Assembly: GCF_003067705.1 (NCBI RefSeq)
Contig: NZ_QANL01000004.1
Coordinates: 310,001 to 374,000 of the forward strand
Source: Planctomonas deserti
GTDB lineage: Bacteria > Actinomycetota > Actinomycetes > Actinomycetales > Microbacteriaceae
DNA: 64,000 nucleotides
Direction: 5' to 3'
The notes under the pieces were generated by a model. That model saw only the letters and a list, made by a program, of their open reading frames with translations, was not told the DNA's origin and made no database searches. Positions 1-11,133 of the stretch are shown here, one piece after another (the stretch's first letter is position 1; each line of letters begins with the position of its first letter). A program made the position numbers and the translations under genes.

Positions 1-2559
<2,559 letters not shown>

Positions 2560-2682
2560 GATGCCCTCTTCCTCGATGAACGCGGCGGACGCGGCTCTCG
2601 CTTTCGTGCCGGGACCCGTGGCCCGGCGCCGCACCCGCACAGCTAACCTATCCCCTCGCGCAGCTCGGGGACGGTCTCAAAC

Positions 2683-2700
2683 TATCTTGATGTCAAGATA
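2683..2700. promoter_or_regulatory. Perfect palindrome upstream of acnA, likely operator
   Basis: The site reads TATCTTGATGTCAAGATA, two perfect 8-base arms with a 2-base spacer. On the minus strand, the acnA direction, it contains TTGACA, a consensus -35 hexamer, but I found no convincing -10 at 17-18 bases. The shape fits a MarR-family operator. In Streptomyces the MarR regulator TamR is known to control aconitase, but I cannot confirm that this is its sequence. No regulator gene lies next to it. Confidence 0.55.
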
Positions 2701-2725
2701 AATCGTAGCAGGGAGCGGGCCCGTG

Positions 2726-3487
2726 TCAGTGCTGCCCGGCCGGGCCGTTCGGGTCCCTCGCGTAGAGGGCGCGCACAAAGAGGAACGAGAGCACGACGAG
2801 CAGGCCGTAGAGCGGCGTGCCCATGATGAGGCGTGTCACGCCGAGCGCCTCCACGTTGTCGGCGAAGTAGAGGGGCAGCTGCACGACGAGGCGGAGCGCG
2901 AAGAACGCGACCCAGATGAGGGTGAGCAGGCGCAGGGCCCGGTACTTCGCCTTCTGGCGCCGCCAGGCCGTGCCCTCCCCCATGAGCGCGCCGATCGCGA
3001 GGCCGAGTAGCGGCCAGCCAACGATCACGGACACGAGGAACACGGCGCCGTAGATGCCGTTGGTCCAGAAGCCGAGCAGGTAAAAGTCCTTGCCGTCGCC
3101 CGTGCGGAGGGCGAGGAGAGCGGACAGCACGATGCCGACGAGTCCGCCGATCGCGGGCGACGTCTGACTGCGCGCGACCAGGCGCAGCACGAGGAACACG
3201 ACGCCGAGGGCCGCGGGCGCGATGACCGCGGGAAGGAGGTCGCGGGTCGCGGTGAAGACGACGAGGAACACGATGCCCGGCAGCAGGGCCTCGACGAGTC
3301 CGCGCACGCCGCCCATCGCCGCGAGCAGCTCGTGCCCCCGGATGCGCTCGCCCGCGGCGGCACGGTCGAGGCCGGCGCGGCGCGCGGCCCCGGCGAGGCC
3401 GTCCGCCAGCACGTCGGCCGCGCGGGGGTCGGAGCCGCCCGGGGCGGGCGTCGCCCTGTCGCCCGGGCCGTTCGGTGCTCCGCTCAC
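2726..3487 (-). CDS. DUF3159 family membrane protein
   Basis: A 253-residue integral membrane protein of the actinobacterial DUF3159 family, function unknown. A soluble N-terminal stretch of about 60 residues (with GERIRGHELLAAMGG) is followed by about six hydrophobic segments between residues 66 and 245. The GTG start at 3487 lies 4 bases after the DUF3710 stop, so it is the third gene of a dut-DUF3710-DUF3159 operon. The same grouping near dut and aconitase recurs in other actinobacteria. The domain call is confident; the role is not known. Confidence 0.85.
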   Translation of the reverse strand: MSGAPNGPGDRATPAPGGSDPRAADVLADGLAGAARRAGLDRAAAGERIRGHELLAAMGGVRGLVEALLPGIVFLVVFTATRDLLPAVIAPAALGVVFLVLRLVARSQTSPAIGGLVGIVLSALLALRTGDGKDFYLLGFWTNGIYGAVFLVSVIVGWPLLGLAIGALMGEGTAWRRQKAKYRALRLLTLIWVAFFALRLVVQLPLYFADNVEALGVTRLIMGTPLYGLLVVLSFLFVRALYARDPNGPAGQH

Positions 3488-3491
3488 GCGA

Positions 3492-4142
3492 TCAGACGTC
3501 CGTCACGGTCGAGGCGGGGCGCTGCTGACCGCCCGGCGGCGTCTTCGGCATGCTCAGGGGAATCAGGTCGCGGGGCGGCATCGGCGAGTTCCCGCGCACC
3601 ACGACGATGCTGCGGAACAGGTCCTCGATCTGGGCCGCGGCCTCGGCGCCGGTCGCCGCGGCGCCCGTGATGACGCCGCGGAGGAACCAGCGGGGACCGT
3701 CGACGCCGATGAAGCGGGCGAGGCGCGTCTGCGCTGGCCCGCCCGCCTGGGACACCGAGGGGATCTCCGCGAGCACCTCGGGGCCGAACGGGCCGTCGGT
3801 CAGCGTCGTGCGGCCGCCCTGCTTCTCGATCTGCTCCGCGATCTGGCCGCGGATCTCGTGCCACAGACCGCTGGAGCGCGGCGCGGCGAACGGCTGCACC
3901 TGCAGGCCGGAGTTCGCGTAGTCGAGGCTGACGGCGACGACGCGCTGCGTGCCCTCCGCCACCTCCAGGCGGAGCTGCAGGCCCTCGCGGGGCAGGATGC
4001 GCACGCCGCCGAGGTCGACGTAGGGGCGGGCGGGGTTCGCCTCGGACTCGTCGAGCGGACCGGCGGTGTCGCGATCCTCCGGTGCCGACTTGGGCTGGAC
4101 GAGGTCGGTCGGCTCGAGCTCGGTGTTCTCGGGATCGCTCAC
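3492..4142 (-). CDS. DUF3710 domain-containing protein
   Basis: A 216-residue soluble protein of the DUF3710 family, conserved in actinobacteria beside dut; function unknown. It opens with about 45 acidic, low-complexity residues, then a compact mixed alpha/beta region with PYVDLGGVRILPREG and the basic-hydrophobic stretch GLWHEIRGQI. There is no signal peptide or membrane segment. Its GTG start overlaps the dut stop by four bases (GTGA), so translation is probably coupled to the dUTPase. Confidence 0.85.
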   Translation of the reverse strand: MSDPENTELEPTDLVQPKSAPEDRDTAGPLDESEANPARPYVDLGGVRILPREGLQLRLEVAEGTQRVVAVSLDYANSGLQVQPFAAPRSSGLWHEIRGQIAEQIEKQGGRTTLTDGPFGPEVLAEIPSVSQAGGPAQTRLARFIGVDGPRWFLRGVITGAAATGAEAAAQIEDLFRSIVVVRGNSPMPPRDLIPLSMPKTPPGGQQRPASTVTDV

Positions 4143-4597
4143 GCGGATTCTCCTGACTTGGTGCTTCCGTAGCCGGTCGAGCCGAAGCCGGACTCCCCGC
4201 GGTGGCTTCCGGGGAGTTCCTCGACCGCGACGAAGCGCGCGCGGCTGACGGGCATCACGATGATCTGGGCGATGCGGTCGCCGGCCGTGATCTCGTACGG
4301 CTCCCGCGCGTCCGTGTTGAGGAGGGTCACCCGCACCTCGCCGCGGTAGCCCGCGTCCACGGTCCCCGGGCTGTTGACCACGGTGATGCCGTGCTTCGAC
4401 GCGAGGCCGCTGCGCGGCACGACGAACGCGGCGTAGCCGTCCGGCAGGGCGATGGCGACGCCCGTGCCCACGGTCGCCCGGGCACCGGGCGCGAGGGTGA
4501 GGGACTCCGCCGACCGCAGGTCCGCGCCGGCGTCGCCGGGGTGTGCGTAGACCGGAACGGAGTCCGCCTTGATGAGGACGTCGACGCTATCAACCAC
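4139..4597 (-). CDS. dut: dUTP diphosphatase (trimeric dUTPase)
   Basis: Hydrolyses dUTP to dUMP and diphosphate, keeping uracil out of DNA and feeding thymidylate synthesis. The 152-residue length is normal. All five family motifs are visible: GDAGADLRS (21-29), PRSGLASKHG (61-70), GTVDAGYRGE (78-87, catalytic Asp81), RIAQIIVMPV (108-117) and the C-terminal RGESGFGSTGYGS (133-145). The frame stays open further upstream, but GTG 4597 matches the family N-terminus. It has no Shine-Dalgarno sequence and lies 6 bases after a TACCCT -10-like hexamer, so the mRNA may be leaderless. It is divergent from the DUF3093 gene. Confidence 0.95.
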   Translation of the reverse strand: MVDSVDVLIKADSVPVYAHPGDAGADLRSAESLTLAPGARATVGTGVAIALPDGYAAFVVPRSGLASKHGITVVNSPGTVDAGYRGEVRVTLLNTDAREPYEITAGDRIAQIIVMPVSRARFVAVEELPGSHRGESGFGSTGYGSTKSGESA

Positions 4598-4603
4598 GTG
4601 TCG

Positions 4604-4609
4604 AGGGTA
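4604..4609 (-). promoter_or_regulatory. Candidate -10 element of a leaderless dut promoter
   Basis: TACCCT on the minus strand ends 6 bases before the dut GTG, which would place transcription start at or next to the start codon. No clear -35 is seen. The spacing matches the candidates at trpD, the dipeptidase gene, arsR and yggT in this window. Confidence 0.35.
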
Positions 4610-4636
4610 GTGCACGAAGTCTGGTCGAATAGAACC

Positions 4637-5107
4637 ATGCCCGATCCCGACGACACCGTCTACCGCGAGCGCCTGATGCCGACCGTGTGGATGTACATCT
4701 TCATAGCCCTCGTCTTCCCCGCGACGATGCTCGTCTTCCTGCCGATCTCGGCGCCCGTCGGCGTCGCCGTCGCCGTGCTCCTCTATGTCGGCGCGATCGG
4801 CGCGCTCATCTATACCGCACCGGTGATCGAGGTGGCCGGCGGCGAGTTCCGCGCGGGGCGGGCGCACATCCCGGTGTCGCTGCTCGGCGCCCCCGCCGCG
4901 TTCACGGACGAGGAGGCGACCCTGGAGCGCGGGCGCCGGCTCGACGCCCGCGCGTACCTCTGCATCCGCGGCTGGGTGAAGCCGGTCGTCCGCGTGCCGG
5001 TGACCGACCCCGCGGACCCGGCGCCGTACTGGCTCGTCTCCACCCGCCGCCCGAAAAAACTAATCGCTGCGATCGAACGATCGCAGCGATTGGCGGGTGG
5101 TGCGTGA
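4637..5107 (+). CDS. DUF3093 family membrane protein
   Basis: A 156-residue protein of the actinobacterial DUF3093 family, function unknown. Two hydrophobic segments near residues 12-30 and 35-53 anchor it. The remainder is a soluble domain containing CIRGWVKPVVRVPVTDP and APYWLVSTRRP. ATG 4637 is only 39 bases from the divergent dut start, so the two promoters must overlap. Its last codons overlap a strong hairpin that terminates the convergent DUF4193 gene. The dut / DUF3093 / DUF4193 arrangement is conserved, for instance in mycobacteria. Confidence 0.88.
   Translation: MPDPDDTVYRERLMPTVWMYIFIALVFPATMLVFLPISAPVGVAVAVLLYVGAIGALIYTAPVIEVAGGEFRAGRAHIPVSLLGAPAAFTDEEATLERGRRLDARAYLCIRGWVKPVVRVPVTDPADPAPYWLVSTRRPKKLIAAIERSQRLAGGA
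5054..5091 (-). terminator. Rho-independent terminator of the DUF4193 gene, inside the DUF3093 coding end
   Basis: Two perfect 14-base arms, AATCGCTGCGATCG (5062-5075) and its complement (5078-5091), enclose only two bases. Read on the minus strand the stem is followed by AGTTTTTTC (the A run at 5054-5059), a classic U-tract. It therefore ends minus-strand transcripts from the DUF4193 gene while encoding the C-terminus of the convergent DUF3093 protein. Confidence 0.85.
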
Positions 5108-5119
5108 GAGGGTTCAGCT

Positions 5120-5413
5120 CTAGGCGGCGCACTCCTGGCAGATCGGCCCGAGCTTCTCCTCGTGGTCGATCTGCGAACGGTGCTTCACCAGGAAGCAGCT
5201 CACGCAGGTGAACTCGTCGGCCTGGGGAGGCAGCACGACCGTCTCGAGGTCGAGGTCGGAGAGGTCGGCACCGGGCAGGTCGAAACCGCCCGGGTTGTCG
5301 GCGTCCTCGACGTCGACGACACCGGACATACGGTCCGGCACTCGCTCCTTCAGGGCCTCGATCGACTCGGAGTCGTCCTCGGTCTTGCGCGGAGCGTCGT
5401 AATCAGTTGCCAT
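5120..5413 (-). CDS. DUF4193 zinc-ribbon-like small protein
   Basis: A 97-residue acidic protein of the actinobacterial DUF4193 family, function unknown. Cys70-x-x-Cys73 (TCVSC) and Cys92-x-x-Cys95 (ICQEC) near the C-terminus form a likely zinc ribbon. The first 65 residues are strongly acidic and probably flexible. ATG 5413 begins MATDYDAPRK, a typical family start. It is convergent with the DUF3093 gene and divergent from sepH. A strong terminator follows it. Confidence 0.9.
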   Translation of the reverse strand: MATDYDAPRKTEDDSESIEALKERVPDRMSGVVDVEDADNPGGFDLPGADLSDLDLETVVLPPQADEFTCVSCFLVKHRSQIDHEEKLGPICQECAA

Positions 5414-5486
5414 GCCCATCCAGTCTTCGAAAATCGCTGCCGATGGCTGATCGGCGGCGTTAGTTTGCATCAATACGAGGCGAATA

Positions 5487-5511
5487 GCAAACCGCTTTGG
5501 AGGGGGTTTGC
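5487..5511. other. Small hairpin between the DUF4193 gene and sepH
   Basis: GCAAACC (5487-5493) and GGTTTGC (5505-5511) are perfect 7-base arms around an 11-base G-rich loop, inside the 202-base divergent intergenic region. It could be an operator or an RNA leader structure for sepH. No T-tract follows it. Confidence 0.35.
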
Positions 5512-5615
5512 GCCGCGCTTCCCATGCAACTTGCGACGCGCCATGGCTATTCCCGGCAAATGCCCTCCCGGCATGCGATTCTTGCCGCACCCAGGAACCG
5601 CGAGAGGCCTTTTTC

Positions 5616-6713
5616 ATGCAGGATCTGAAAGTAATCGGAGTCGAGAACGGTGCGCTGCTGGCCTCCTCTGAGCAGGGCGGCCGTTTCCGCATCCCCATCG
5701 ACGAGGTGCTCCAGGCGCGGCTGCGTCCGGCGACGTCCGACCAGCAGAGCGGGCGCAAGGTGCCCCCGCGCGAGATCCAGGCGCAGATCCGCGCCGGACT
5801 GTCTGCCGAGGAGGTCGCCGCGGCGACCGGCGCCCCCATCGAGTTCGTGCGGAAGTTCGAGGGCCCCGTGCTCGCCGAACGCGAGCACATCGTCGCGCAG
5901 GCGCTGGCCGTCATCGTGCACACCGCGATCGACGTCGATCCGCTGAGCCCCGGCACGAGCTTCGGCGTCGTGATGTCCGAGCGGCTCGCGTCCCTCGGCG
6001 CATCCGACGAGCGGTGGAGCAGCTGGAAGGACGAAGACGGCTGGACCGTCAAGCTCGAGTTCACCGCCGACGAGATCGACCACGATGCACGCTGGCGATA
6101 CGACCACAGGAAGCGCTCGCTCGCGCCGCAGAACAACGAGGCCGTGACGCTCTCCCAGCAGGGCGAGCTGAAGGGCGCGCTCATCCCGCGCCTGCGCGCC
6201 GTCACCACCGACGGCCAGCCCTCCGAGACGCGCTTCGACAGCGGCGCCTTCCGGTTCGACGGCCGGGAGCTCGCGGGCCACGACGCCGCGAACACCGACT
6301 CGCTCCCCTACGGGCGTTCCGCCGAGCCGCGCGGCTCGGTCGCCGGCCGCAAGCGGACCCCGGACGGTTCCGCTCCCTCCCTGAACGAGACCGCCGATCT
6401 CCTCGAGGCGTTGCGTCGTCGCCGGGGCGAGCGCGAGGCCGCGGCGACGTGGGAGGAGGAGCACGTCGAGCCGACGGCGGCTTCCCCGGCCGGCAGCGGT
6501 ATCCGGATGGTCGACGTGCCGCTCGAGGACTTCCTCGAGCCGCCCGCGCCGACGCGGCAGGAGCCCGCGAGCCAGCGGGCCCCGATGCCCTCCCCCGTGG
6601 CACCGCAGAAGGCGTCGGGCGGGACCGGCAAGTCGCGCCGCGGCGGACGGGCGGCCATGCCCAGCTGGGACGAGATCGTCTTCGGGGCCCGCAGCGAGGA
6701 AGACCCGGCCTAG
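5616..6713 (+). CDS. sepH: Septation protein SepH (DUF3071 family)
   Basis: SepH binds FtsZ and promotes septum formation in actinobacteria. The 365-residue protein has the N-terminal DUF3071 domain from MQDLKVIGVENG through about residue 190, including a helix-turn-helix-like stretch REIQAQIRAGLSAEEVAAAT. A long, proline- and charge-rich linker follows. Conserved blocks include SWKDEDGWTV and ARWRYDHRKRSLAPQN. The C-terminus contains SWDEIVFGAR, a typical family tail. ATG 5616 matches the family start. The frame is open further upstream, but that extension is not conserved in character. Confidence 0.92.
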   Translation: MQDLKVIGVENGALLASSEQGGRFRIPIDEVLQARLRPATSDQQSGRKVPPREIQAQIRAGLSAEEVAAATGAPIEFVRKFEGPVLAEREHIVAQALAVIVHTAIDVDPLSPGTSFGVVMSERLASLGASDERWSSWKDEDGWTVKLEFTADEIDHDARWRYDHRKRSLAPQNNEAVTLSQQGELKGALIPRLRAVTTDGQPSETRFDSGAFRFDGRELAGHDAANTDSLPYGRSAEPRGSVAGRKRTPDGSAPSLNETADLLEALRRRRGEREAAATWEEEHVEPTAASPAGSGIRMVDVPLEDFLEPPAPTRQEPASQRAPMPSPVAPQKASGGTGKSRRGGRAAMPSWDEIVFGARSEEDPA

Positions 6714-6775
6714 CCCCGACGGCACCTGGTCCTCCCGGGACCTGCGACCCTGCTCGGCCGCGGTCTTGGGAGCGA

Positions 6776-7915
6776 TCAGCCGCGGTCGTATGCGCCGAGT
6801 CGGATCAGAGGAACGAGCAGTTCCTCGGGCGTGAGCGAGCCGTGCTGGCCGATCATCCGCCGCGGCCCCGGATTCGGGTCGCGGGAGTCGTAGTAGGCGA
6901 TCCGGCCGCGGGCCGCGACGATCACGTCGCCGATCCGGTCGCGAGCCTCGTCGCGCACCCCGCCGAACCAGCCGGAGGCGATGGCCTCCTCGCGATCGGC
7001 GATCCAGGACCTGCTCCCCTCCGCCTCGTGCCAGGCGGCGAGCAGCCGCGCACGGTCGGCCTCCCCGGCCCCCGGCTCGAGGTGCAGCTGGAGGCACCGG
7101 GGGTCGCCCGCGACGTGCCGCACGCCCTCGACGAGCGCCGGGTCGAGATCGAAGAGCACGTGCGCGGTCGCCGGCACGTCGAGCACGCCGTGGTCGGCCG
7201 TCACCAGCAGCCCCTCGCCCCGGCGCAGCGTCCGCTCGAAGCCGGCGAGGGCGGCGTCCAGTTCCTCGAGCGCGGCGAGCCACCGGTCCGACTCCCAGCC
7301 GTGCGCGTGGGCGGCGACGTCGAGCTCCGGGACGTAGAGGTAGATGAGCGACCGGCCGGGGCCGTCGAGGATGGCGCGCGCCTCGGCGAAGCGGTCGGCG
7401 ATGTCCCGCCCGTCGCGGTACTCGCTGCCGCGGAGCACCGCCTGGGTGAAGCCGGACGTGCGGTACCGGGGCGAGCCGACGGAGTACGCGTCGACTCCGT
7501 CGGCCGCGGCGCGCTCGAACACGGTCGGCCGGAGCTGCCACTCCGCGGGCGCCATGCCCTCGTCCCAGCCGGACAGCTGGTTGACGACGCGGTCGTTCGC
7601 GCGGTCGAGGACCGAGTAGCCGACCAGCCCGTGCTCCCCGGGCCGCGAGCCCGTCGTGAGGCTCGCGATGGCGGCCGCGGTCGTGGTCGGGAAGCCGCTG
7701 TCGATCACGTCTCGGCGGGTGAAGCGCCGGGACAGCGCCCGCGCGTGCCCGGCCCGCGACCTGAGCGCCGCGCTGCCCAGGCCGTCGACGAGCACCACGA
7801 CGGCGGAGTCCGCGCGGGGCAGGGAGAGGGCGTTGTCGCGACCGGAGAGCGAATCCAGACCGGCGGGCAGCACGTCGGCGAGGCTCAGCCTGTGCGATTG
7901 CCTGGCCGGTAGCAT
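6776..7915 (-). CDS. Nucleotide pyrophosphatase/phosphodiesterase-like alkaline phosphatase superfamily protein
   Basis: A 379-residue type I phosphodiesterase / alkaline phosphatase superfamily enzyme. Metal ligands and nucleophile are recognisable: VVLVDGLGS (Asp44), GFPTTTAAA (a Thr among 77-79), [11 protein letters not shown] and [11 protein letters not shown]. It has no signal peptide, so it probably acts in the cytoplasm; the substrate is unknown. ATG 7915 is 33 bases from the divergent parC start. The minus strand reads TAGGAT 7 bases before the ATG, which could be a -10 or a weak Shine-Dalgarno sequence. Its end converges on sepH. Confidence 0.85.
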   Translation of the reverse strand: MLPARQSHRLSLADVLPAGLDSLSGRDNALSLPRADSAVVVLVDGLGSAALRSRAGHARALSRRFTRRDVIDSGFPTTTAAAIASLTTGSRPGEHGLVGYSVLDRANDRVVNQLSGWDEGMAPAEWQLRPTVFERAAADGVDAYSVGSPRYRTSGFTQAVLRGSEYRDGRDIADRFAEARAILDGPGRSLIYLYVPELDVAAHAHGWESDRWLAALEELDAALAGFERTLRRGEGLLVTADHGVLDVPATAHVLFDLDPALVEGVRHVAGDPRCLQLHLEPGAGEADRARLLAAWHEAEGSRSWIADREEAIASGWFGGVRDEARDRIGDVIVAARGRIAYYDSRDPNPGPRRMIGQHGSLTPEELLVPLIRLGAYDRG

Positions 7916-7948
7916 GATCGAAATCCTACGTGCAGCCGAAGATCGAGA

Positions 7949-10420
7949 ATGACGCCCCGAGAGAACCGAACCACCTCCCCCGACACTCCTGAACGCATCG
8001 AAGACGTCGACGTCTCGACCGAGATGCAGGGCTCGTTCCTCGAATACGCGTACTCGGTCATCTACTCCCGGGCGCTGCCCGACGCCCGCGACGGGCTGAA
8101 GCCCGTGCAGCGCCGCATCCTCTACATGATGAGCGAGATGGGCCTGCGCCCCGAGCGCGGCCACGTGAAGTCGGCGCGCGTCACGGGCGAGGTCATGGGG
8201 AAGCTGCACCCCCACGGCGACGCGTCCATCTACGACGCCATGGTGCGCCTGACCCAGCCGTTCATGCTGCGCGTGCCGCTCATCGACGGCCACGGCAACT
8301 TCGGCTCCCTCGACGACGGCCCCGCCGCCGCCCGGTACACCGAGGCCCGGCTTGCGGCGCCCGCGCTGGCGATGACCGCGGGACTCGACGAGGACGTCGT
8401 CGACTTCCTCCCGAACTACGACAACTCGCACATGCAGCCCGAGGTGCTGCCGTCGGCGTTCCCGAACCTGCTGGTCAACGGCGCGAGCGGCATCGCCGTC
8501 GGCATGGCGACGAACATGGCGCCGCACAACCTCATCGAGGTCGTCGCCGGCGCCCAGCACCTGATCGCGAACCCGAAGGCGACGCTCGACGACATCATGT
8601 CGTTCATTCCGGGACCTGACCTGCCGTCGGGGGGCACGATCACCGGGCTCGCCGGCGTGCGAGACGCGTATGCGACGGGCCGCGGCGCGTTCAAGACGCG
8701 CGCCAAGGTGTCGATCGAGAACATCACGCCGCGGAAGATGGGCCTCGTCGTCACCGAGCTGCCCTACCTCGTGGGGCCGGAGCGCGTGATCGAGAAGATC
8801 AAGGACGGCGTCGGCAACAAGAAGCTGAGCGGCATCTCCGACGTCACCGACCTCACCGACCGCACCAAGGGCCTGCGCCTGGTGATCGGCATCAAGACGG
8901 GGTTCAGCCCGGAGGCGGTGCTCGAGCAGCTCTACCGCTACACGCCGCTCGAGGACTCCTTCAACATCAACAACGTCGCCCTCGTGGACGGCGGGCCGAA
9001 GACGCTCGGCCTCATCGAGCTGCTGCAGGTCTACATCCAGCACCGCATCCAGGTGGTCACCCGCCGCACGCGCTACCGGCTGGCGCGCCGGCGCGAGCGG
9101 CTGCACCTGGTGGACGGCCTCCTCGTCGCGATCCTCGACATCGACGAGGTCATCCAGGTGATCCGCACGAGCGACGACACCGAGCAGGCGCGGGCGCGCC
9201 TCATGAGCGTGTTCGAGCTCACCGAGGTGCAGGCCGAGTACATCCTCGAGCTGCGGCTGCGCCGCCTCACGAAGTTCTCGCGGGTTGAGCTCGAGGCGGA
9301 GCAGGACCAGCTGCGCCGCGAGATCGCGGAGCTCGAGCAGCTGCTGAGCAGTGACCGGAACCTGCGCGCCCTCGTGAGCGACGAGCTCGGCGAGGTCGCC
9401 GAGCGCTTCGGCACGCCGCGGCGCACGCTGCTCACCGAGGCGCGGCCGAGCGCCGCGACCACGGGGTCGAGGAAGCAGCCCGTATCGCTCGAGCTCGCCG
9501 ACACCCCCTGCATCGTGTACCTCAGTACGACCGGGCGCGCGGTGCGCGTCGACGTGCCCGAGGAGCCGTCGACGGTGGCCTCGGCCCCGCGTCGCGCCAA
9601 GCACGACTCCATTCAGTCGAGCATCGCGACGACGAGCCGCACGGAGATCGGCGCCGTCACCACGGCCGGCCGGCTTCTCCGGATGACGCCGCTCGACCTT
9701 CCCGTCGTGCCGGAGAACTCCGTGCAGCTGGGCGCCGGCGTCCGGATGCGCGACTACCTCGGGCTCACGGACAAGAAGGAGCGGGTGCTCGCCCTCGTCG
9801 ATCTCGCCTCGCCGCGGTCCATCGTGCTCGGCACGGCGCAGGGCGTCGTCAAGCGCGTCGTCGCCGGCGACTGGGCGAACCGGCCGGACTTCGAGCTCAT
9901 CACCCTCAAGCCGGGAGACCTCGTCGTCGGGGCCGCTCAGGGCGAGGACGCCGACGACCTGGTGTTCATCACGTCCGACGCGCAGCTGCTGCGCTTCGCC
10001 GCATCCTCCGTACGCCCGCAGGGGCGTGCCGCGGGCGGCATGGCCGGCATCAACCTGTCCTCCGGCGCCGCCGTGGTGTCCTTCGCGGCGATCGCGTCTG
10101 CCGAGGACGCCGTCGTGGTGACCATCGCCGGCAGCACGTCGACCCTCCCCGGAACCGACGCGGGCACGGCCAAGGTGAGCTCGCTCGCCGAGTTCCCGGC
10201 CAAGGGCCGCGCGACCGGCGGCGTGCGGGCCCACCGCTTCCTCCGCGGCGAGGACACGCTGCTGCTCGCCTGGGCCGGGCCGACGCCCGCGCTAGCCTCC
10301 GGCGCCGACGGTGCCGTGCGCGAGCTGCCCGCGGGCGGCGCCAAGCGCGACGCGTCCGGGGTGCCGCTCGTGGCCGACGTTGCCTTCGTGGGCACCTCCC
10401 GCATCCACCCGCCCCGCTGA
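7949..10420 (+). CDS. parC: DNA topoisomerase IV subunit A (GyrA/ParC family)
   Basis: Breaks and rejoins DNA to decatenate chromosomes, working with a ParE-type ATPase subunit encoded elsewhere. The 823-residue protein carries the active-site Tyr130 in [10 protein letters not shown] and the quinolone-resistance region [10 protein letters not shown] (87-96). There Ala92 and Asp96 occupy the positions of E. coli GyrA Ser83 and Asp87, as in mycobacterial GyrA. A coiled-coil/tower region follows, then beta-pinwheel repeats from about residue 510. No gyrB or parE lies nearby, so ParC is preferred over GyrA because gyrA usually follows gyrB. Topoisomerase A subunit is certain; the paralog assignment less so. 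Confidence 0.88.
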   Translation: MTPRENRTTSPDTPERIEDVDVSTEMQGSFLEYAYSVIYSRALPDARDGLKPVQRRILYMMSEMGLRPERGHVKSARVTGEVMGKLHPHGDASIYDAMVRLTQPFMLRVPLIDGHGNFGSLDDGPAAARYTEARLAAPALAMTAGLDEDVVDFLPNYDNSHMQPEVLPSAFPNLLVNGASGIAVGMATNMAPHNLIEVVAGAQHLIANPKATLDDIMSFIPGPDLPSGGTITGLAGVRDAYATGRGAFKTRAKVSIENITPRKMGLVVTELPYLVGPERVIEKIKDGVGNKKLSGISDVTDLTDRTKGLRLVIGIKTGFSPEAVLEQLYRYTPLEDSFNINNVALVDGGPKTLGLIELLQVYIQHRIQVVTRRTRYRLARRRERLHLVDGLLVAILDIDEVIQVIRTSDDTEQARARLMSVFELTEVQAEYILELRLRRLTKFSRVELEAEQDQLRREIAELEQLLSSDRNLRALVSDELGEVAERFGTPRRTLLTEARPSAATTGSRKQPVSLELADTPCIVYLSTTGRAVRVDVPEEPSTVASAPRRAKHDSIQSSIATTSRTEIGAVTTAGRLLRMTPLDLPVVPENSVQLGAGVRMRDYLGLTDKKERVLALVDLASPRSIVLGTAQGVVKRVVAGDWANRPDFELITLKPGDLVVGAAQGEDADDLVFITSDAQLLRFAASSVRPQGRAAGGMAGINLSSGAAVVSFAAIASAEDAVVVTIAGSTSTLPGTDAGTAKVSSLAEFPAKGRATGGVRAHRFLRGEDTLLLAWAGPTPALASGADGAVRELPAGGAKRDASGVPLVADVAFVGTSRIHPPR

Positions 10421-10469
10421 CCGGCGGGGGCCGCCCGGGTGCACGCGCCCTGGCGTACCGAGGGCGTCG

Positions 10470-11024
10470 CTAGCCGCGCCCGCCGGGCGGGCCGACGACG
10501 AGGAGGATCGCGGTGATCGCGGCGACGGCCGCGACAAGCAGCGCCGCGAGCGTGCGGGGGCGCGCGAGCACCCAGCGGAGCGCGGCGTCCACGGCCGGCG
10601 CGTCGCCGATGCTGCCTCTCGCCGGGGCGGACGCGCGACCCGCGGTGCCGTCGGGCGCCGCGGCCGGTTCCGCGCTGCGCCACACGCCGCGCAGCAGCCC
10701 GCGCCGGGCCAGCGACCGCTCGACGGGGATCGTGCCGTAGGGCACGACCGCGACGGCGGCGGTGCCGACGATGCGCAGCAATGGCCAGCGCTGATTCAGT
10801 CCCACGAGCGCGGCCGTCGCGGCGAAGGAGAGGAACACGACGCCGTGCAGCAGCCCGGCGACGGAGACGGGCCAGTCGCCCACCCGCACCCCGTACTTCA
10901 GCACCATGGCGATGATCAGCAGGGTCCAGGTGATCGTCTCCGCGACGGCGACGGTCGAGAACAGGCGGTGCGGCGTGCGGACGATGGCGGGGCTCCCTAG
11001 GGCGAGGACGCGGCGGCGGCGCAC
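10470..11024 (-). CDS. DUF3817 family membrane protein
   Basis: A 184-residue protein whose core matches DUF3817: hydrophobic segments near residues 21-43, 55-75 and 84-98, with the motif VAETITWTLLIIAMVLKYG. A Pro/Ala-rich linker leads to a fourth C-terminal membrane segment at about 158-178. Function unknown. GTG 11024 is preferred because GAGGGG lies about 7 bases upstream; an in-frame ATG at 11117 would run through the divergent arsR promoter. It converges with parC. Confidence 0.75.
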   Translation of the reverse strand: MRRRRVLALGSPAIVRTPHRLFSTVAVAETITWTLLIIAMVLKYGVRVGDWPVSVAGLLHGVVFLSFAATAALVGLNQRWPLLRIVGTAAVAVVPYGTIPVERSLARRGLLRGVWRSAEPAAAPDGTAGRASAPARGSIGDAPAVDAALRWVLARPRTLAALLVAAVAAITAILLVVGPPGGRG

Positions 11025-11089
11025 GGCGCCGCCCCTCAACGGTAGCGACGGGCGTCCCGTCAACCTGAGGACCCTCTCACAGGTCCACG

Positions 11090-11118
11090 TTGAACTATCC
11101 GGTTCACTGTCATACACT
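11090..11118 (+). promoter_or_regulatory. Leaderless promoter of arsR
   Basis: TTGAAC (11090-11095) and TACACT (11113-11118) are separated by 17 bases, and the ATG follows 7 bases after the -10. Transcription should therefore start at or beside the A of the ATG, and there is no Shine-Dalgarno sequence. Both operator palindromes overlap it. Confidence 0.6.
11091..11106. promoter_or_regulatory. Operator-like palindrome 1 of arsR
   Basis: TGAACTATCCGGTTCA has 6-base arms around a 4-base spacer with one mismatch. It overlaps the -35 hexamer. It matches palindrome 2 in design (TGAACY-N4-GGTTCA), and the two start 27 bases apart. Confidence 0.6.
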
Positions 11119-11133
11119 GAACCGTATGGTTCA
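11118..11133. promoter_or_regulatory. Operator-like palindrome 2 of arsR, over the start codon
   Basis: TGAACCGTATGGTTCA is a perfect 6-4-6 palindrome that starts at the last base of the -10 and covers the ATG and codons 2-3 of arsR. Binding here would block initiation, which points to autorepression. Confidence 0.65.

Noticed and set aside
2641-2651. A DtxR/IdeR-like iron box upstream of acnA (TAGGTTAGCT on the minus strand)
   Set aside because: Only one half-site is present; the second half does not match, so iron control is not supported.
6776-10234. A 1152-codon minus-strand frame spanning the parC region and the phosphodiesterase gene
   Set aside because: Only its last 379 codons are a real gene (6776-7915). 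The rest is antisense to parC.
10446-10466. A CGCCCT / AGGGCG hairpin between parC and the DUF3817 gene as a terminator
   Set aside because: Six-base arms, a nine-base loop and no T-tract; too weak in GC-rich sequence.
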